DNA of 64,000 nt from Rhabdornis inornatus (taxonomy: Eukaryota > Chordata > Aves > Passeriformes > Rhabdornithidae). The stretch's first letter is position 1; each line of letters opens with the position of its first letter. The notes beneath the pieces are model-generated. The model had not been told where the DNA came from and made no database searches. It saw nothing but the letters and a program-made list of their open reading frames with translations. The stretch covers positions 366,637 through 430,636 of the forward strand of contig VWZS01004822.1 in NCBI GenBank assembly GCA_013397075.1, in the 5' to 3' direction. The position numbers and the translations under genes were made by a program. Below, one piece after another: positions 22,901-35,732 of the stretch.

Positions 22901-25740
22901 ATTGCTGTTTTTCTACTGAGATGCACAGACATTGCCAGATCTTTGCTTAATTATGTGAACAGACATTTAAAACGCTTAAAGGTAGCATGCATATTAGAGT
23001 AGACTTGTGAATCTGAGAAAAATAATACCTAAGAGGATGCTTGAAACGGGGGCTTGGGAGCAACTAGGAAGTAGTTTATGCAAAACAAATTTCCCATAGT
23101 ATTATAGATCAAAGAAAAGCAGTTTGTGGGATAGTTCTGGAAAGGAAAATGTGAGCACTCCTTGGGCACCATCTGTTACTGGTAGGAAGCAAAATAAATT
23201 ATTAGGCCAGAAAGATGGAAAGAAGTACCTGGAATATCAACCCATATCAGAAAACACATACACTTTGTAAAAGAAAAGGCATATTCTATAACGAGTTGCC
23301 ATCAATTTAAAGAAAAGAAAACAAAACCAACCAGAACCCAAAGCAATACCCAAACCAAAATCAAGCAAACAGAAAAAGGATCTAAGCCTTATGTAAGGCA
23401 TAAGAGTTTGATCTGTGATAGCTGCCTCTTATTAAACCTCCATCTCAAGGGATGGAATCAGATTACTATTAATTCTCTCTTTGACATGGCATGGAAAATA
23501 TCCACAGGTTGCTGGATTATTCTGGCAAAGTTGGTGAAAGTTTGACATTTTCTTTGGGTATTTTTTGCTTCAATATGTATATATACTATTCTTAGCTAGC
23601 AAGGGCAGTTTATGATTTTTTTTTTGGAAATTGTTTCCTTGCAATTTCCACTGATAATGAAGATATTTGCAATGCAAGTTATTTGCATGATGGCAATAAC
23701 AATAAAGAGCAGTAAAATAATAAAAAAATAATGGCCAAATAAAATGGTGTAAATAGTGGTAAAGTTATCTATTCAAAGTTCATAACATTAGCAAAAAAAA
23801 AAAATAATGTGTGATACAAATTACAATATCGGGGCATCCAAACCAAGTTAGCAATAATAACTATGCTTGTAATTGTAAATATATCTTCTGCTACTGTAAA
23901 TATTCTTATCATATTACTGGATTTGGTAGACAGTTTTGCCATAAATTCTGCCTAGCAGTGTAAATGCATGTATAACTCATATACCACATGTGTTAAATTT
24001 TACAAAGCATATCCAAAATATATTTCTAGAAATAAAGTAAAATAAACAAGGGAAACTGCACAAGTATTAAGTATTTCTCATCTTTCATAGTCATATCAAT
24101 AGAAAGATCTAAACACATAACCTAGCTGATGAATTCCTAGTGAATCCTTGTTTGATTATCAATAAGGTCTGAAGCTTGAGAAGTTTTCTACCTAAAATGT
24201 GAGTGAATTATAAAGAATATGATCTAACACTAGAGATAAAACAGATTGATGTCTTGGAGAAATGAATAAAAATGCAGACAGCTGCCAAAGAGCAGGTGGG
24301 AAGATGGCAATTGTGCCTTAGTGGTTGAAAGTCGAACCTCTTCTGGACAGCATCTGGATGGACCTACATAAAAAAGTACTGAATTCTAGGAGCTGTCATG
24401 GCAGCTGGGAAGAGGCATTGGCAAAGACCACTAAAAGCTTTGAGAGAGAAACTTCACTTTAGGAAAAAGATTGCGTTTTACAGCATTTCTAATTTTCTAA
24501 TCCACAGTAAACTGCAGGAGGAGGGCATACACCTTGTCTACAATAGCCAGCTCCTTCTCTCTCTCTCTGTCCTTGTAACACAGTGAGAAGAAGCTGAAGA
24601 GGAAAATATGGCAGGATGGAAATCCAGATAGCATCATTGCTGATTTCTCCAAAGTCTTCATATAATTTTGTTTTTTTTCACAAAATTCATAGTGCTTTTA
24701 GGGTGTTTAGTTTACTATATTTTTCTTGTTTTATTTAGAACTATGGTTTTATTTCTGCTTTGGTTTGCAAATCATTGTGATGTTTACATGCCCATTCCAG
24801 TTAGCTACTCTTCTTAAATGGCTTACTTTATTGCACTTTCTTGTTTTTTAAAGGTCTTACTTTTATCCACTAAATTTAGAGAAAGAGAAAACTAAAATAT
24901 TTAGTTGAACTCCAATGGCAAATTAAGCACCTCACCAGTCCTACTGAAGTAATGTCCAATTAGTCAAGAGTAGTTAGCATAAAAAGACACAATAAAAATC
25001 ATTACCCATGTCAACAGGCGCATCAATATAGTACCTATATAATAAATTAGTTTCTCTGAATCCATGAAAATAATCAGGGGCTGAATGACACTTCACTCAA
25101 GAGATGCACTGAATGTTTAGAGCAAGTAATTTTGAAACAGTCAGTGTCCAAGCAATTATTCTTCAAGACTGTCATGTGTGACATAAAGGTAACAGTACTT
25201 GGCATTGCCTTTTCCTTCAGCTTTCTTCATTGGTGGGTCTCTCTGCTTGTGGGTCAAGCTCACTTCTTTATAGTCTATTCTAGCTTTATAAATAGGTCAT
25301 AAGAGTAATGCTTTTCATACATTAGCTTTCAAGCTATTTTGAAAGCAAGATTTTTGTCATCTTCTGTTTTCCAGATGCTCATTTTCAGTCAATACAAGAA
25401 AAATGTAGGGTTTAAAGCTCTTTAAACTGTAGGAAGTTATTTTCACATGTACCAGAAATAATATCTGCTGCCAAGAAAACTGGGGAATTAAGGGACATCT
25501 GGTGCCTTTGGTTCTGCCTTTTCAGTGTTTCCCATTATAATTACCTGGCCTCCTGCTGAATGCAGAAGAATTAAGAAGAAACAAAGTCATTTTGGTTCTT
25601 CTGATTTATCCAGAGAAATATATTTTGTCTAGAATATAGGTATAAAATAGAGTTCAGCATGAAAATCTTGGATTTAGGTTGAAACAGGAAGCCAAAAGTG
25701 GTACTAATTCCGATGGCCAGGATCTTCACCAGAATGACAG
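22901..25740. other. unique AT-rich DNA
   Basis: No gene or transposon recognised. The plus-strand ORF at 24398-24586 has no family signature. There is a poly-A-like run near 23796-23810. Confidence 0.6.
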
Positions 25741-25745
25741 GCACT

Positions 25746-26135
25746 GAATCACAGAATCACAGAATAAGCTGAGTTGGAAAGGACCCCCAGGGATCATTGA
25801 ATCCAACTTCTGGCCCTGCACAGCACCATCCCAAAGAGTCACACCATGTGCCTGAGAGCATTGTCCAAATGTTTCTTGAATTCTGCCAGGCTGGTGCTGT
25901 TACCACTTCCCTGTGGAGCCTGTTCCAGTGTCCAACCACCCTCTGGGTGAAGAACCTTGTCCCAATATCCAAACTAAGCCTCCTCTGACACAACTTCATG
26001 CCATTCTCTTGAGTCCTGTCACTGGTATCCACAGAGAAGAGGTCAGTGCCTGTTTCTTCTGTTCCACTCACAAGGAAGTTGTAGACTCCAATGAGAGCTC
26101 CCCTCAGTCTCCTCTCCTCCAGGCTGAACATAATA
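25746..26135 (-). mobile_element. CR1 LINE 3' fragment, minus strand
   Basis: The left end carries repeated AATCACAG octamers (3' end of CR1 reversed), followed by GAGTTGGAAAGGACCCCCAG. The minus-strand ORF 25757-26152 contains SLEERRLRGALIGVYNFL, GTDLFSVDTSDRTQENGMK and RFFTQRVVGHWNRLHREVV, the conserved ORF2 C-terminus with an intact-looking HWNRL block. It is about 390 bases, truncated at its 5' end and without catalytic regions. Confidence 0.92.
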
Positions 26136-27436
26136 CCTGATTCATGCAGCAATCATGTAATGCATGAAGTAGTGCCATGTGAACTGGGGACCTGAGGTTT
26201 GCTACTGCTGTTCTTACTTGTTGAGACCTGGTACAGAGGGATGCCAGAAAGAAGCTTGCACAAGTGAGGTTCACAGTTTTCCTATGATAAAGGGAATCTG
26301 CTTTTTTTCTTGTGCCCCACTCCTGTCTCCACTCCTTGCAGTCTCTGCCTATAGACACTGAAATCTGGAGTGCATATGAGGGAAGTCAGTCCATCCCTCC
26401 TGGGCAGTCGGCTCACAGGAAACTGTGGGCAGCGTAGGATATCTGTGGCAGGAGAGATCTCTCAGAACACTTCCAGCAACATTACTAGAGGAATACCCAA
26501 GTGGTAACCTAGAAAGAACTCATGCAATTGGGTTGCACCAGTTGCTGGGACTACAGCAAAGAGCAAAGGCAGCATTTTTGTCTGATTCCCTGGAGTCATC
26601 ATGAGGCAAATGATGACCGGCATGTTTAGAGTTAAGAGATATTCAGCATAGAAATTCCCAGCAGGAATTACTTTTTTCTTCTCCTCTTCTCTGTGCCATT
26701 GTAATGTGGCAGGCTGTCTAGCTCTCAATTACTGCCTGGCCAGAGGGAAGATAGAAAATGAGTAAAACAAGATGAAGAATTGCCTTCAGTGAAAACTTTA
26801 CTTGAAGGAGACCAATCATAATATTAGTCTGCATGCAGAGTTCTTGTTTTATTGTCTTAACAGAAGTACCTCTTAAATTAACTCTTAAACAACAACATAT
26901 ATGCATAATTCTGAGGTCTTACACTAGGTGTGTCTACTATCCTCATCAGTGGTTATGATATCGTAGTAGGGGAAGGCATTCACAAGCATCTAGGTAATTT
27001 AGTAACATACATTCCATTGTCTTTTTTCTTTTTCTTTGCTCAGTTTTGTCTAAATATTTCTGAAAACTACTTTCAGTTAGGCTACAGGCAAAATTGGCAA
27101 GAAATAGTAAAGAAAGAAGGCCACCTAAAACTCAAAAATAGGATAATATTAAAAAAAATGAAGTGGCAAGCTTTTAAAAGTCTTTGATAAAGAGACTGTG
27201 ATAAATATAAATACTGCTTCACAAGAGTAAATGTACGTACCTAAGAATACTAAAGAACTATCTTAGGAATTACTGTTCATTTACTGTGAAGATGGATTAA
27301 AATTGCAAATGTTACTGTGTCAAATGGCCTATTTAATAATTTACCTTCCTTGCTTCACAGTGAAAGAGACATTTTATGAGAAGATAAAGAATGACAAAGA
27401 GGCTTCATTGTACAGAGTGGTCAGTATAGAGGAAAA

Positions 27437-27463
27437 TGTCTATTTTCTCTGAGAAAATAGACA
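27437..27463. repeat. perfect 13-base inverted repeat with 1-base centre
   Basis: TGTCTATTTTCTC, one T, then GAGAAAATAGACA. The arms are exactly complementary, so the DNA can form a near-perfect palindrome. Confidence 0.95.
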
Positions 27464-27755
27464 GGTGTTTCATTATTTATCTACATCTAGTTTTTGACAA
27501 TACAAAATCATATGCTTTCATCTCTGTTGTTCATCTTTTTTTGAAAGATAAGCATATGACCTTTAAATCTCCAGAGTCTTTGAGAGAGGACAATTTAGAA
27601 TACAGTATGTAAGAAATTACAAGTTTATATTTACAATATTTCTAACAGGACAAGTTGCTTAAAGAGGCTTGTGCAATTTTTGCTCTAATTTTTTAAATTT
27701 TACTTAAATCTATTTGTATCACTAAATTGGATTAATATGTTTTTTATTTTGCTTT

Positions 27756-27779
27756 TATTTTGACCTTGTGGTCAAAATA
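27756..27779. repeat. perfect 10-base inverted repeat, 4-base loop
   Basis: TATTTTGACC, TTGT, GGTCAAAATA. The arms are exactly complementary. Confidence 0.95.
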
Positions 27780-29559
27780 TTCTTTGACCAGAATAATACC
27801 ACATTCATGTAAGTAAATTGTCTACCTTTGCATTAGCACCAGGTAGTTTTTTTTAGCAAAATTCTTCTTTGGAACAAGTAGAAATCCACATCAGTAGCCT
27901 CAGAGCAAAAGTAACTATTAACCACATAGTTTATATGCTGTGTAATAACAATGGTGTCTCTCTATGGGGATATTTCAGAAAGCCGTAGGCTACTTCACCC
28001 CTCCTGTGTACTAAGCATATATTCATGAGGACTTAGGGCAAAGAAAGTAGTGCTCTTTAAATTCTTACCCTACCTTTCTTCTTGGTGATTCTCCCTGCAT
28101 ATTTCTCTATGAAGACTCAAATCCTCTTTACTGTGGAGTCCCACAGCAGGTTTGTGTCAACTTGAAGTTAAGTTACATGACTGATATTGAAGACAGTTAA
28201 TTTGACAGAAAGAGATAGATGTAATTTGAACTTAGAATAGAAATATTATTAAAGAGAATTAAAATTTTGCCTCAGAAACCCTTGTCATATTAATTTTCTG
28301 TAAGTATTGTCTCTCCTCAACCAGTGAATTCTGCTGATTTAACATCTTGAAAAAGAGAATGTTGCAGGGACAGAGGACAGATTCTGGAGCATGAGAAGGA
28401 AATGAATAAAACCATATTCTGAGTGGATTGAAATTAAACATATTATCTTAGAGAAGTTTTGAATAACTCTGCAGACTTCTATTTCTTTATCTCACTTGCC
28501 TTGAACTCATATAATTGATGGGTTGCTTAAGCATTGTTGGGAAACAAATCACGGCATAAGAACAAACCCTAGATCTGTATCTGTCCAGGATTTGCATTGT
28601 GGAGTGTGTTGACATATGTGTACATGCATACGTACACATGTATAATGATTTACAGATGCTTAGCTTAAGTTTTGGTTTGGTTTTAACATCTTCTTATATA
28701 TCAGTAAGTGCATAGGGACATGAAGTGTTGCAGAGGAGGAAAGCGTCACAAATTCCCTCTGAGTTTCAATAGGATGTCTGTCTTCTTGGTGACTAAAAAT
28801 GTTTCTGCCATGTATAAAACTGTGTAATCTATTCAGTGTGCTCCTCATATTGGCTACTTGTAGTACTGAAGTAATGCAGTAAGAAAGGTTGGGGTGTCAC
28901 AGCTGTTCTTTTTAATTTATCGAAATATTTGTAAGTCTGGCACTGATTTAGAGTATGTGCAGTCCTCATAGGAACCGGACACGATGCACTGCAGATTTTT
29001 TTTTATAGGTAGCACACTTGTTGATCTTTCATAATATAAAATTAATGATAGATTCATAATTCTCTAGAAATTTGCTCTTTTTGTTTCCTGTTATATTTTA
29101 AAATGACAGTATTTTCTGTTCTTAAATTATATGAGCACTATATTTTAATAGTCCTGTTAGCACTTATTTGAATCGTATAGCATCCTGAGTTAATTATCAG
29201 TGGAAAAATTGACTACTTAGGTACTGACAGATGAGTTGTCTGAGTTCAAGCTTTACTCTTACACTAGTTCAAACAGTTTTATTTCCACTAGGTGGAGCAT
29301 TGTTATCACACCAGATTTTTTTTTATATTAGAAAGATTCTTTTGAAGTCAAGGAAGAGAAAAAAAGAGATTGAGCTGGAGAATTTGGATCCAGATCTAGA
29401 TAAGTTCTTGTGAAGTGTGTGACAGTTAAAATATGCAAACATCTGTATTCCGATGCAGTTTGATTGGTCTGCCTCCTTGTGAATTCTTTCTCCCTAGTTC
29501 ATCATTATCCCTTCAGGCTTTGAGTAATTTAAGGTAAAAGACAGGAGGTTCTTTGACAA

Positions 29560-29878
29560 TCTCACCAGAGAAAGTGGAGGGGCAGGTACCAATTTTTTTA
29601 CTCTCATGACCAGTGACAGAACTGGAGGGAATGGCACGAAACCAAGTTGAGGGAGATTTTGGTTGGTTATCAGGAAAAGGTGTTTCAGCAAAAGGGATGG
29701 AACAGTCTCCCTGGGGAATTGGTCACAGCACCAAGCCTGTCAGAGTTCAGGAAGTATTTGGACAAAACCCTCAGGCATGTGGTGTGATCTTTAGGATATC
29801 TGTGCAGGGCCAAGCGTTGGATTAGATCAACCTGATGGGTCCTTTCCATCTTAGCACATTCTATCATTCTATGATTTC
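29560..29878 (+). mobile_element. CR1 LINE 3' fragment, plus strand
   Basis: The sequence matches the last ~320 bases of CR1: AATGGCACGAAACCAAGTTG, GTCACAGCACCAAGCCTGTC, TTTGGACAAAACCCTCAGGC, GTGCAGGGCCAAGCGTTGGA, GGGTCCTTTCCATCTTAGCA, then the octamers ATTCTATC ATTCTATG ATTTCTATC. The open frame at 29613-29825 is a remnant of this. It is truncated at the 5' end and lacks catalytic parts. Confidence 0.92.
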
Positions 29879-30799
29879 TATCAAAAAATTAAACAAAAAA
29901 AAAAAATCAAGGTGTTTGCTATTAAATTATTATGCTTTAAGAGACTATATTTAGTGATTAGTTTAGTAAAAACATAATGAAGTGCATACCATTTGGGGTC
30001 TAACAAACTCCAAAGTGAGTAAATTCAAAGATAAAAATTCACTGCTAAGAGGTGCCTTTTTTCCAACTGAGGAAAGAATAAAAGTACCTTATAGAAGAGC
30101 AGCCTGGCTGATGCTTCTCAGACCAAAATATGGATATTCAGAGGCTCAATGGATCACCATTGACTTTACCATCACTCAGAAGCACAAAAGTGCTAAGAAA
30201 ATTGCAAAAAATGTGTGATGAAACACCAGTGCTATATTCAATTATAGCAAGAATTGTGTATCTATACTCATGGTTATCACTGTCCTCTTATGTTTTCAAC
30301 ACTACTCTTAGCTGTAATCCCACAAATAAAAGTGGTAGATCAGCTTTATCTGATGTCTCTGATGAAGCTTCGTATTCCCAAGAAAGCCTTGTTCAGGCTT
30401 GTATCTTTTCCTACTTTTTCTTAATCTGTTGTTTTTTTCTTAATTTTTAGCCAAGTACACAAGTGGTAAAACACTTTGCAGATATGTAGAATTCTTTCAG
30501 GTGAGCCTAATGCTTTGTCCCTCAGGAAGGTACAAAAGGGTCTCCAGCTCTGTAGTTATGTCAATACGGAATTTAAAAAAAAGGATGAACCTGGCCAGAG
30601 AGGCACTTTCAGTTTCCAATAGTTTTGATCAGAAACAGCACCTGTAGCTGAAGAGCAGCCTAGAGCAGCTGTTTTGAGTTGTGTTTGTGTCTGAGCCATT
30701 CTGCATGCCGCAGCTGGTAACAGGTAGGCTGTTATAGCTGAAGCAGTCTGTGTCTGCTCTGCAAATGAGACAGCAGGTTTCTGCTTGTTAGTACTGGTC

Positions 30800-30826
30800 A
30801 TATATATATATATATGTATATATATA
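30800..30826. repeat. (TA)n microsatellite
   Basis: A run of alternating T and A with a single G interruption. Confidence 0.95.
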
Positions 30827-33132
30827 AGCATCTATACCACACTAACAAATCAGTGAGCAAATGTGCACAAATTAGCTTAAAGGCAGTTAATTCAGTTATT
30901 AGCAGCAATATAGACCTCAGCCTTGTTCAGCTGGCCAAGAATGGCTGCAGCGTCACTGGGGTGCATCTGAAGGCCTGTGCTGATAAGATTGAAGACTTAT
31001 TTTTTGGCCTTGTGGTTTTCTAACTCCAACTGAAGGCATAATTTACTCTGATGTCCATTAGAGAATACTTTGTCATGTTTATGAAGTTCTAGATGTTTGA
31101 TGTAGGTTCCAATGTTATAACTGAGTATCCTTTTGAAACTGGCTTTGTATGGCTCCTCTTAGGGTAAAAGAATAGTAATGGCATAGTGAACATTACCAGA
31201 CTAAGATGTAGTGATTTACAAACCCAAGCAATACAATTTACTGATTGCATTTCTCCTGCACAATCTTGTGTTGGTGGAAATGCTTCAAATATGTCTTAGA
31301 ACAGGCCACTTTCACCTGCAATATGACTCTATGCATTACACAGGTCCACTCTGAGAGGTGACTGACAGGATCGTCAGCACTCTAAATATAACTTCTTTAA
31401 AGACAGCTATGTGTTGCCATCAAATGGTTGGCAGAGTAGTAGATACCAGATTAAAAGTCTTTTTAGAGCTCCATGTATCATCTGGGATGTTAATTTCTAC
31501 AATTCACCTGACAGCCTACCGTAACAGAGGGCTATTAAAAAGGAGAGCAACATTTTTATATGGTTTCTTTAGTTAGGGTTTTGTAGCTCACCTAAATTGT
31601 CCTAAATTGCAGGAAAATATCTATTATATATTTTGTAAGTAGTAGCTTGAAAAGTAGTAGGAGAAAAAAAACCCAAACTAGATATAGATTGAATTCAAAA
31701 TTAATGTTTTGCCAGATGAGAGAAGCCCAATGGGAAAAAGCTTTTCTGCAGCTATCCACAGAATAAAAAGGTTAAGAATACACAGCACTCCAGAAACTTG
31801 TTTAGTTCCCCTGGCTTTCAAATCAATCTTGCTATCAAATCAATAATATCATTTTTCTTTTTGTGAGACCTAACGAATAACACATAGTAGGTTAAGGAAA
31901 ACCCTACAGTTTCTCTAGCCAGTGGGATGCTGTATGCACAATGTTTTGCTTGTTATCTAATGAAAATTGAGAGCTATATTTTTTAGTGACATGGAATACA
32001 ATTAAACCAATAAAATGTTTTGGGTAGTGTTAAAACAGTGAAGGACCTTCCACCTATTGAAAAATAACTGAAAATTAAAAGTTAAGTATGAAAGACAATA
32101 ACAAAATACACTGCCATTAATTTTTGTCTGAACCATTTCTAAATGTGTCTTAAAATGTGTGAAGTCTGTGTGATCTATCTGCTGCCAGGGCAAGCCATAT
32201 GCTAATTTAAACCATAAAGATAAGAAACCATATTACTCTATGGTCTAAAAGAGTTAAGTGAAATGTATTTTTTACATAGAATGACTAACCAACTACAAAT
32301 TTTACTATGAGGTTGAAAGATCAGGTAGGGCTGCTGAAAGGTGTTAAGATTTATAGTTTAGGGGGGACTGTAATAGTCCTTCTTGGCTTTAAAATATTAC
32401 TTTATAGGCTATCTCAGGTGTGACTGAGTGCTGCCTATGGGGCAAGCATTCTCTGTAGTAGTGGTTTTTTACTATCCTGGGCTCTAAGAGTACCCTACTT
32501 CATCCCAGCTCCATGCTGGAAGGAAAAATTGACTTATATGTCCAGCTTCCCTCATAGAGACATGAGAAAGACAAAGTGCAAGAACAAGAGAAATGTATTC
32601 CTCCAGTAGGTCCTCTCTGGGATAGAACCAGATCATTAGCATTTCAGGACAGCCTAGAGTCTGGAGACTGAGTCATCATTGCCATTTTCCATGTTCCTTC
32701 ACCCATAGTTTACATAGATTTATTTATAGCTTATATTTCTGTTTCTAATGTAAAAAAACCAAAAGTTACTCAGTCAAACCCATTCTCTATTTTTTAAATT
32801 CTGGGTATTTAATTTCAGAATTTTCATTCTCAAGTCCTTTACATTTCTCTTTCCCCCTTTAGCTAAATCTTGATCAGGGCTGTTTTCATCTTTTAAGTGA
32901 TGAGTACTTCAAAGAGCAGGGAAAAACTTAATTACCTCTGGGTCCCTGGTCATGGGTCCTAGCTCACTGGCAGGTAAAGGAAATGGTTGACAATGAATCA
33001 GACTTTTTTCCACAGATGCTTTTGAGGCTACGTGATGAAAGATGAAGATGGTCAGAGAAGTCTTTCCATCTTAGTGCCTAAAACATGGGAACATGCCTTT
33101 TTTCTTTGCCTTTTATCTTGGAAAGAGAAAAG

Positions 33133-33230
33133 CTCTTCTCTTCTCTTCTCTTCTCTTCTCTTCTCTTCTCTTCTCTTCTCTTCTCTTCTCTTCTCTTCTC
33201 TTCTCTTCTCTTCTCTTCTCTTCTTCTCTC
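33133..33230. repeat. (CTCTT)n polypyrimidine microsatellite
   Basis: About 18 near-perfect pentamers, all C and T on the plus strand. Such mirror-symmetric homopurine/homopyrimidine runs can form triplex DNA. It produces the repetitive LFSSL peptide of the ORF at 33032-33259, which is not a gene. Confidence 0.97.
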
Positions 33231-34611
33231 TAACTAAAACACAGAGTCACACTCAGTAACACACAGTTGGCATCAGTGGTGTAGGCAACATTTTTTATTT
33301 TTTCCGTAGAGTCAGAGACACAAAACTTGAGACTTACCACTCCACTTGGCTGTGGTAAGCCAGTAGAGGGCAGCAGTACACGTGCCCACTAAGCAGTTAT
33401 TACAGTATAATGTACATTTTATTGATGTCTTAAAATGGATTGCTTGCTATATTTATGATAACGTTTATTACAGGACATAGAGTTCATCTTGCTGGAACAA
33501 ACCATTTAGTTCATCTTGTCCAGTAAGTGCTTGACAGTGGCAGTGAATAACTGATGTCTCAGAGCAAGCATAAAAATAAACAAGATGCACTCAGCCAATT
33601 GTGCAGTGCCAAACCTCTGCAGGCGATTAGATAACACCCTCAAGCATGAAATCTGATTACCTTATTATCATCTTAGCTTGCTTAGGCATGGATTCTAAGC
33701 AATGCTATTAGTTATCCACTCCTCTTTAGAATGTAGCTGTAGTGTTTTGCCTCAATGAGTTCCTGTGGCAACAATTTTCACAAACACATTATGCAAACTT
33801 TTTTTCCTTTTGATCAGTCTTGTGAACTGAATTTCAGCAGTAGAAACATATGTTTGTATCTAAAATATAATAAGAGATACTTGAATAGACACTTAGTTTA
33901 AATACATTTTCAGACTGAGAATTTAGTCAAGCCTTAATTAAAAGTCATAGAAATGTGAAGTTTCCTTAGTACTCATTATTTTAAAGATAACAGAATGTGG
34001 GGGGTCTTTTCCAAAAGAGAGAAAAATAGTTTTTCTCCATGACCTAAAAGGACTGAAACTCATGCTACTTTTAAAACAAATCCTGAGATTCTCATGTAAA
34101 TACATGGAAGTAGGTGCCAAGGATTTAAGATAATGATGAAACAGGATGAGATCTGCAAAATTCTGCAAGTTGATAACAGTGGGTTTATAATAGCTGCATA
34201 AAAGGAAGCCCATCCTAAGCTACAATGCCCTTGACAAATCTAAGTGCATTTAGTAGTGCTGAGGAGGCTCGATAGATTAACCGCTGACAGACCTACCAAA
34301 GCAAATATGATAAAAACCTGACAGAACTCACAGTCTGAACAGCTAAAGTGTCTTGACTTCTTCCTTTCCTCCTCCCATTTGCAAGCAAGCTGGGAAAAAA
34401 GATATGGTTTGACGAACAAATTACAAGAAATTAAGACTTCTGTGTTATCAAATGTCTTACATTACTGTTGATGAAATTTGCATATTAGGACTTTAAAGAA
34501 CATGACTTATTGTCTGCTCTTTGGCCACTTCGTTGGCATATGACCATGACTCAACAACCTCCACTCCAAATCACCCATGCTTTGCTAGGAGTTTGGAATC
34601 CCTCATGGTTA

Positions 34612-35732
34612 TGTCTTGGGTAGACTCTGCCTGGACACCAGGTGCCTACCAGATGCTCTGTCCCTCCCGTCCTCATCTGGACAGGGGAGATAAAATATAA
34701 CAAAAGGTTATACAATGGATTTAAAGTCAGGGAGAGAGTCACTATCTTTATTTCTTCATGTGACAATTCACTTAATTCACGTGACAATGAATTACTGTCA
34801 CAGGCAAAACATACTCGACTTTGGGAAACTTGTTTAATTTATTACAAATCAAATCAGAGTCAGTAATAAGAAGTAAAACCAAACCTTAAAGCACCTTCCT
34901 CCTACCCCTCTCTTCCTCCTGGGCTCTGATTTTCTTCCTGATTTTCTCTGCCTCCTTCCCCCACAGCAGTGCAGGGGCACAGGGGATGGGGGTTGTGTCA
35001 GTTCACCACACATCTCGGCTGCTACTTGCTCTGCAAGAGGGGTACTTCTCATACTCTGCCTCTGCTCTGGAATGCTGTGTTTCCTATGGAGAAGTCCTTC
35101 ATGAACTTCTCCAACACGATTCCTTCCCATAAGCTGCAATTCTTCATTTACTGCTCCAGCATGGGTCATTTCCATGGTGCGGAATCCTTCAGGAACGAGC
35201 TGCTCCAGCGGGGGTACCCTGCATGTCATAAGTCCTGCCATCAAACCTGCTCCAGAGTGGGGTCCTCTCTCCCAAGGCACAAGCATGGACATCCCACAGG
35301 GTCACAGCCTCCTTCAGGCATCCACCTGTTCCAATGTAGGGTCCTTCCTGGGTTCCAGGGGATCTCTTCTCGACTGTCAATCTTCACAGGCTGCAGGGGG
35401 ACAGCTGCCTCACCACAGTCTTCAACAGGCTGCAGGGGAACCTGTGCTACTCTCTCTCCTTCTTCACTGACCGTGGTGTCTGCAGAGTTGTTTCTCTCAC
35501 AGATTCTCACTCCTCTCTCTGGTTGCAATTGTGGGATTTTTTTCACTTCTTAAATGTGTTACCCCAGAGCTGTTACCATGACTGCTGATGGGTGCAGATT
35601 TGGCGAGCTGCAAGTCCAGCTTGGAGCTGTTTGGCATTCACTCTGTTGGACATGGAGGAAGTCTCTCACAGAAGCCATCCCTGTAACTTCCTTCCCCCAC
35701 CAATATCAAAATATTGCCAGCCAAACCCAACA
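34612..35732 (-). mobile_element. solo ERVL-type LTR, minus strand
   Basis: The 1121-base element runs from TGTCTTGGGTAGAC to CAAACCCAACA and has a four-base direct repeat, GTTA, on each side (34608-34611, 35733-35736). Read on the minus strand it has the same order of blocks as the plus-strand ERVL-type LTR at 10618-13007, including a shared GTGATGAACTGAC...-type block (reverse of about 35000-35011) and an AATAAATTAAAC polyadenylation signal (reverse of about 34831-34842). It contains several diverged CTCCAGC/GGTCC-type units. The longest ORF of the window (34969-35553, 194 codons, plus) lies wholly inside and antisense to this LTR; it is a by-product of low stop density and not a gene. Confidence 0.87.

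Larger units (their letters stand above)
26136..29559. other. unique AT-rich DNA with two perfect hairpins
   Basis: No gene recognised with confidence. Two perfect inverted repeats at 27437-27463 and 27756-27779 are listed separately. A good splice-acceptor-like sequence ends at 27360 (TACCTTCCTTGCTTCACAG) and is followed by a 28-codon open frame, discussed under findings. Confidence 0.55.
29879..34611. other. unique AT-rich DNA with two microsatellites
   Basis: No gene or transposon recognised. Between 30590 and 31010 the base composition is more balanced than the surroundings, which can mark conserved noncoding DNA, but this cannot be judged from one sequence. Confidence 0.55.

Noticed and set aside
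29332..29413. Possible terminal exon after TTTTTTTTATATTAG
   Set aside because: A short lysine-rich frame of 27 codons; the acceptor is weak and such frames are common by chance.
33032..33259. 75-codon ORF with repeated LFSSL peptide
   Set aside because: Translation of the (CTCTT)n microsatellite.
34849..35292. 147-codon minus-strand ORF
   Set aside because: Runs within the same LTR, whose long noncoding U3/R has few stops; no retroviral protein motif.
34969..35553. Longest ORF in the window (194 codons, plus strand)
   Set aside because: It lies wholly inside the ERVL-type LTR on the antisense strand; composition is serine/cysteine-rich and there is no start context or domain.
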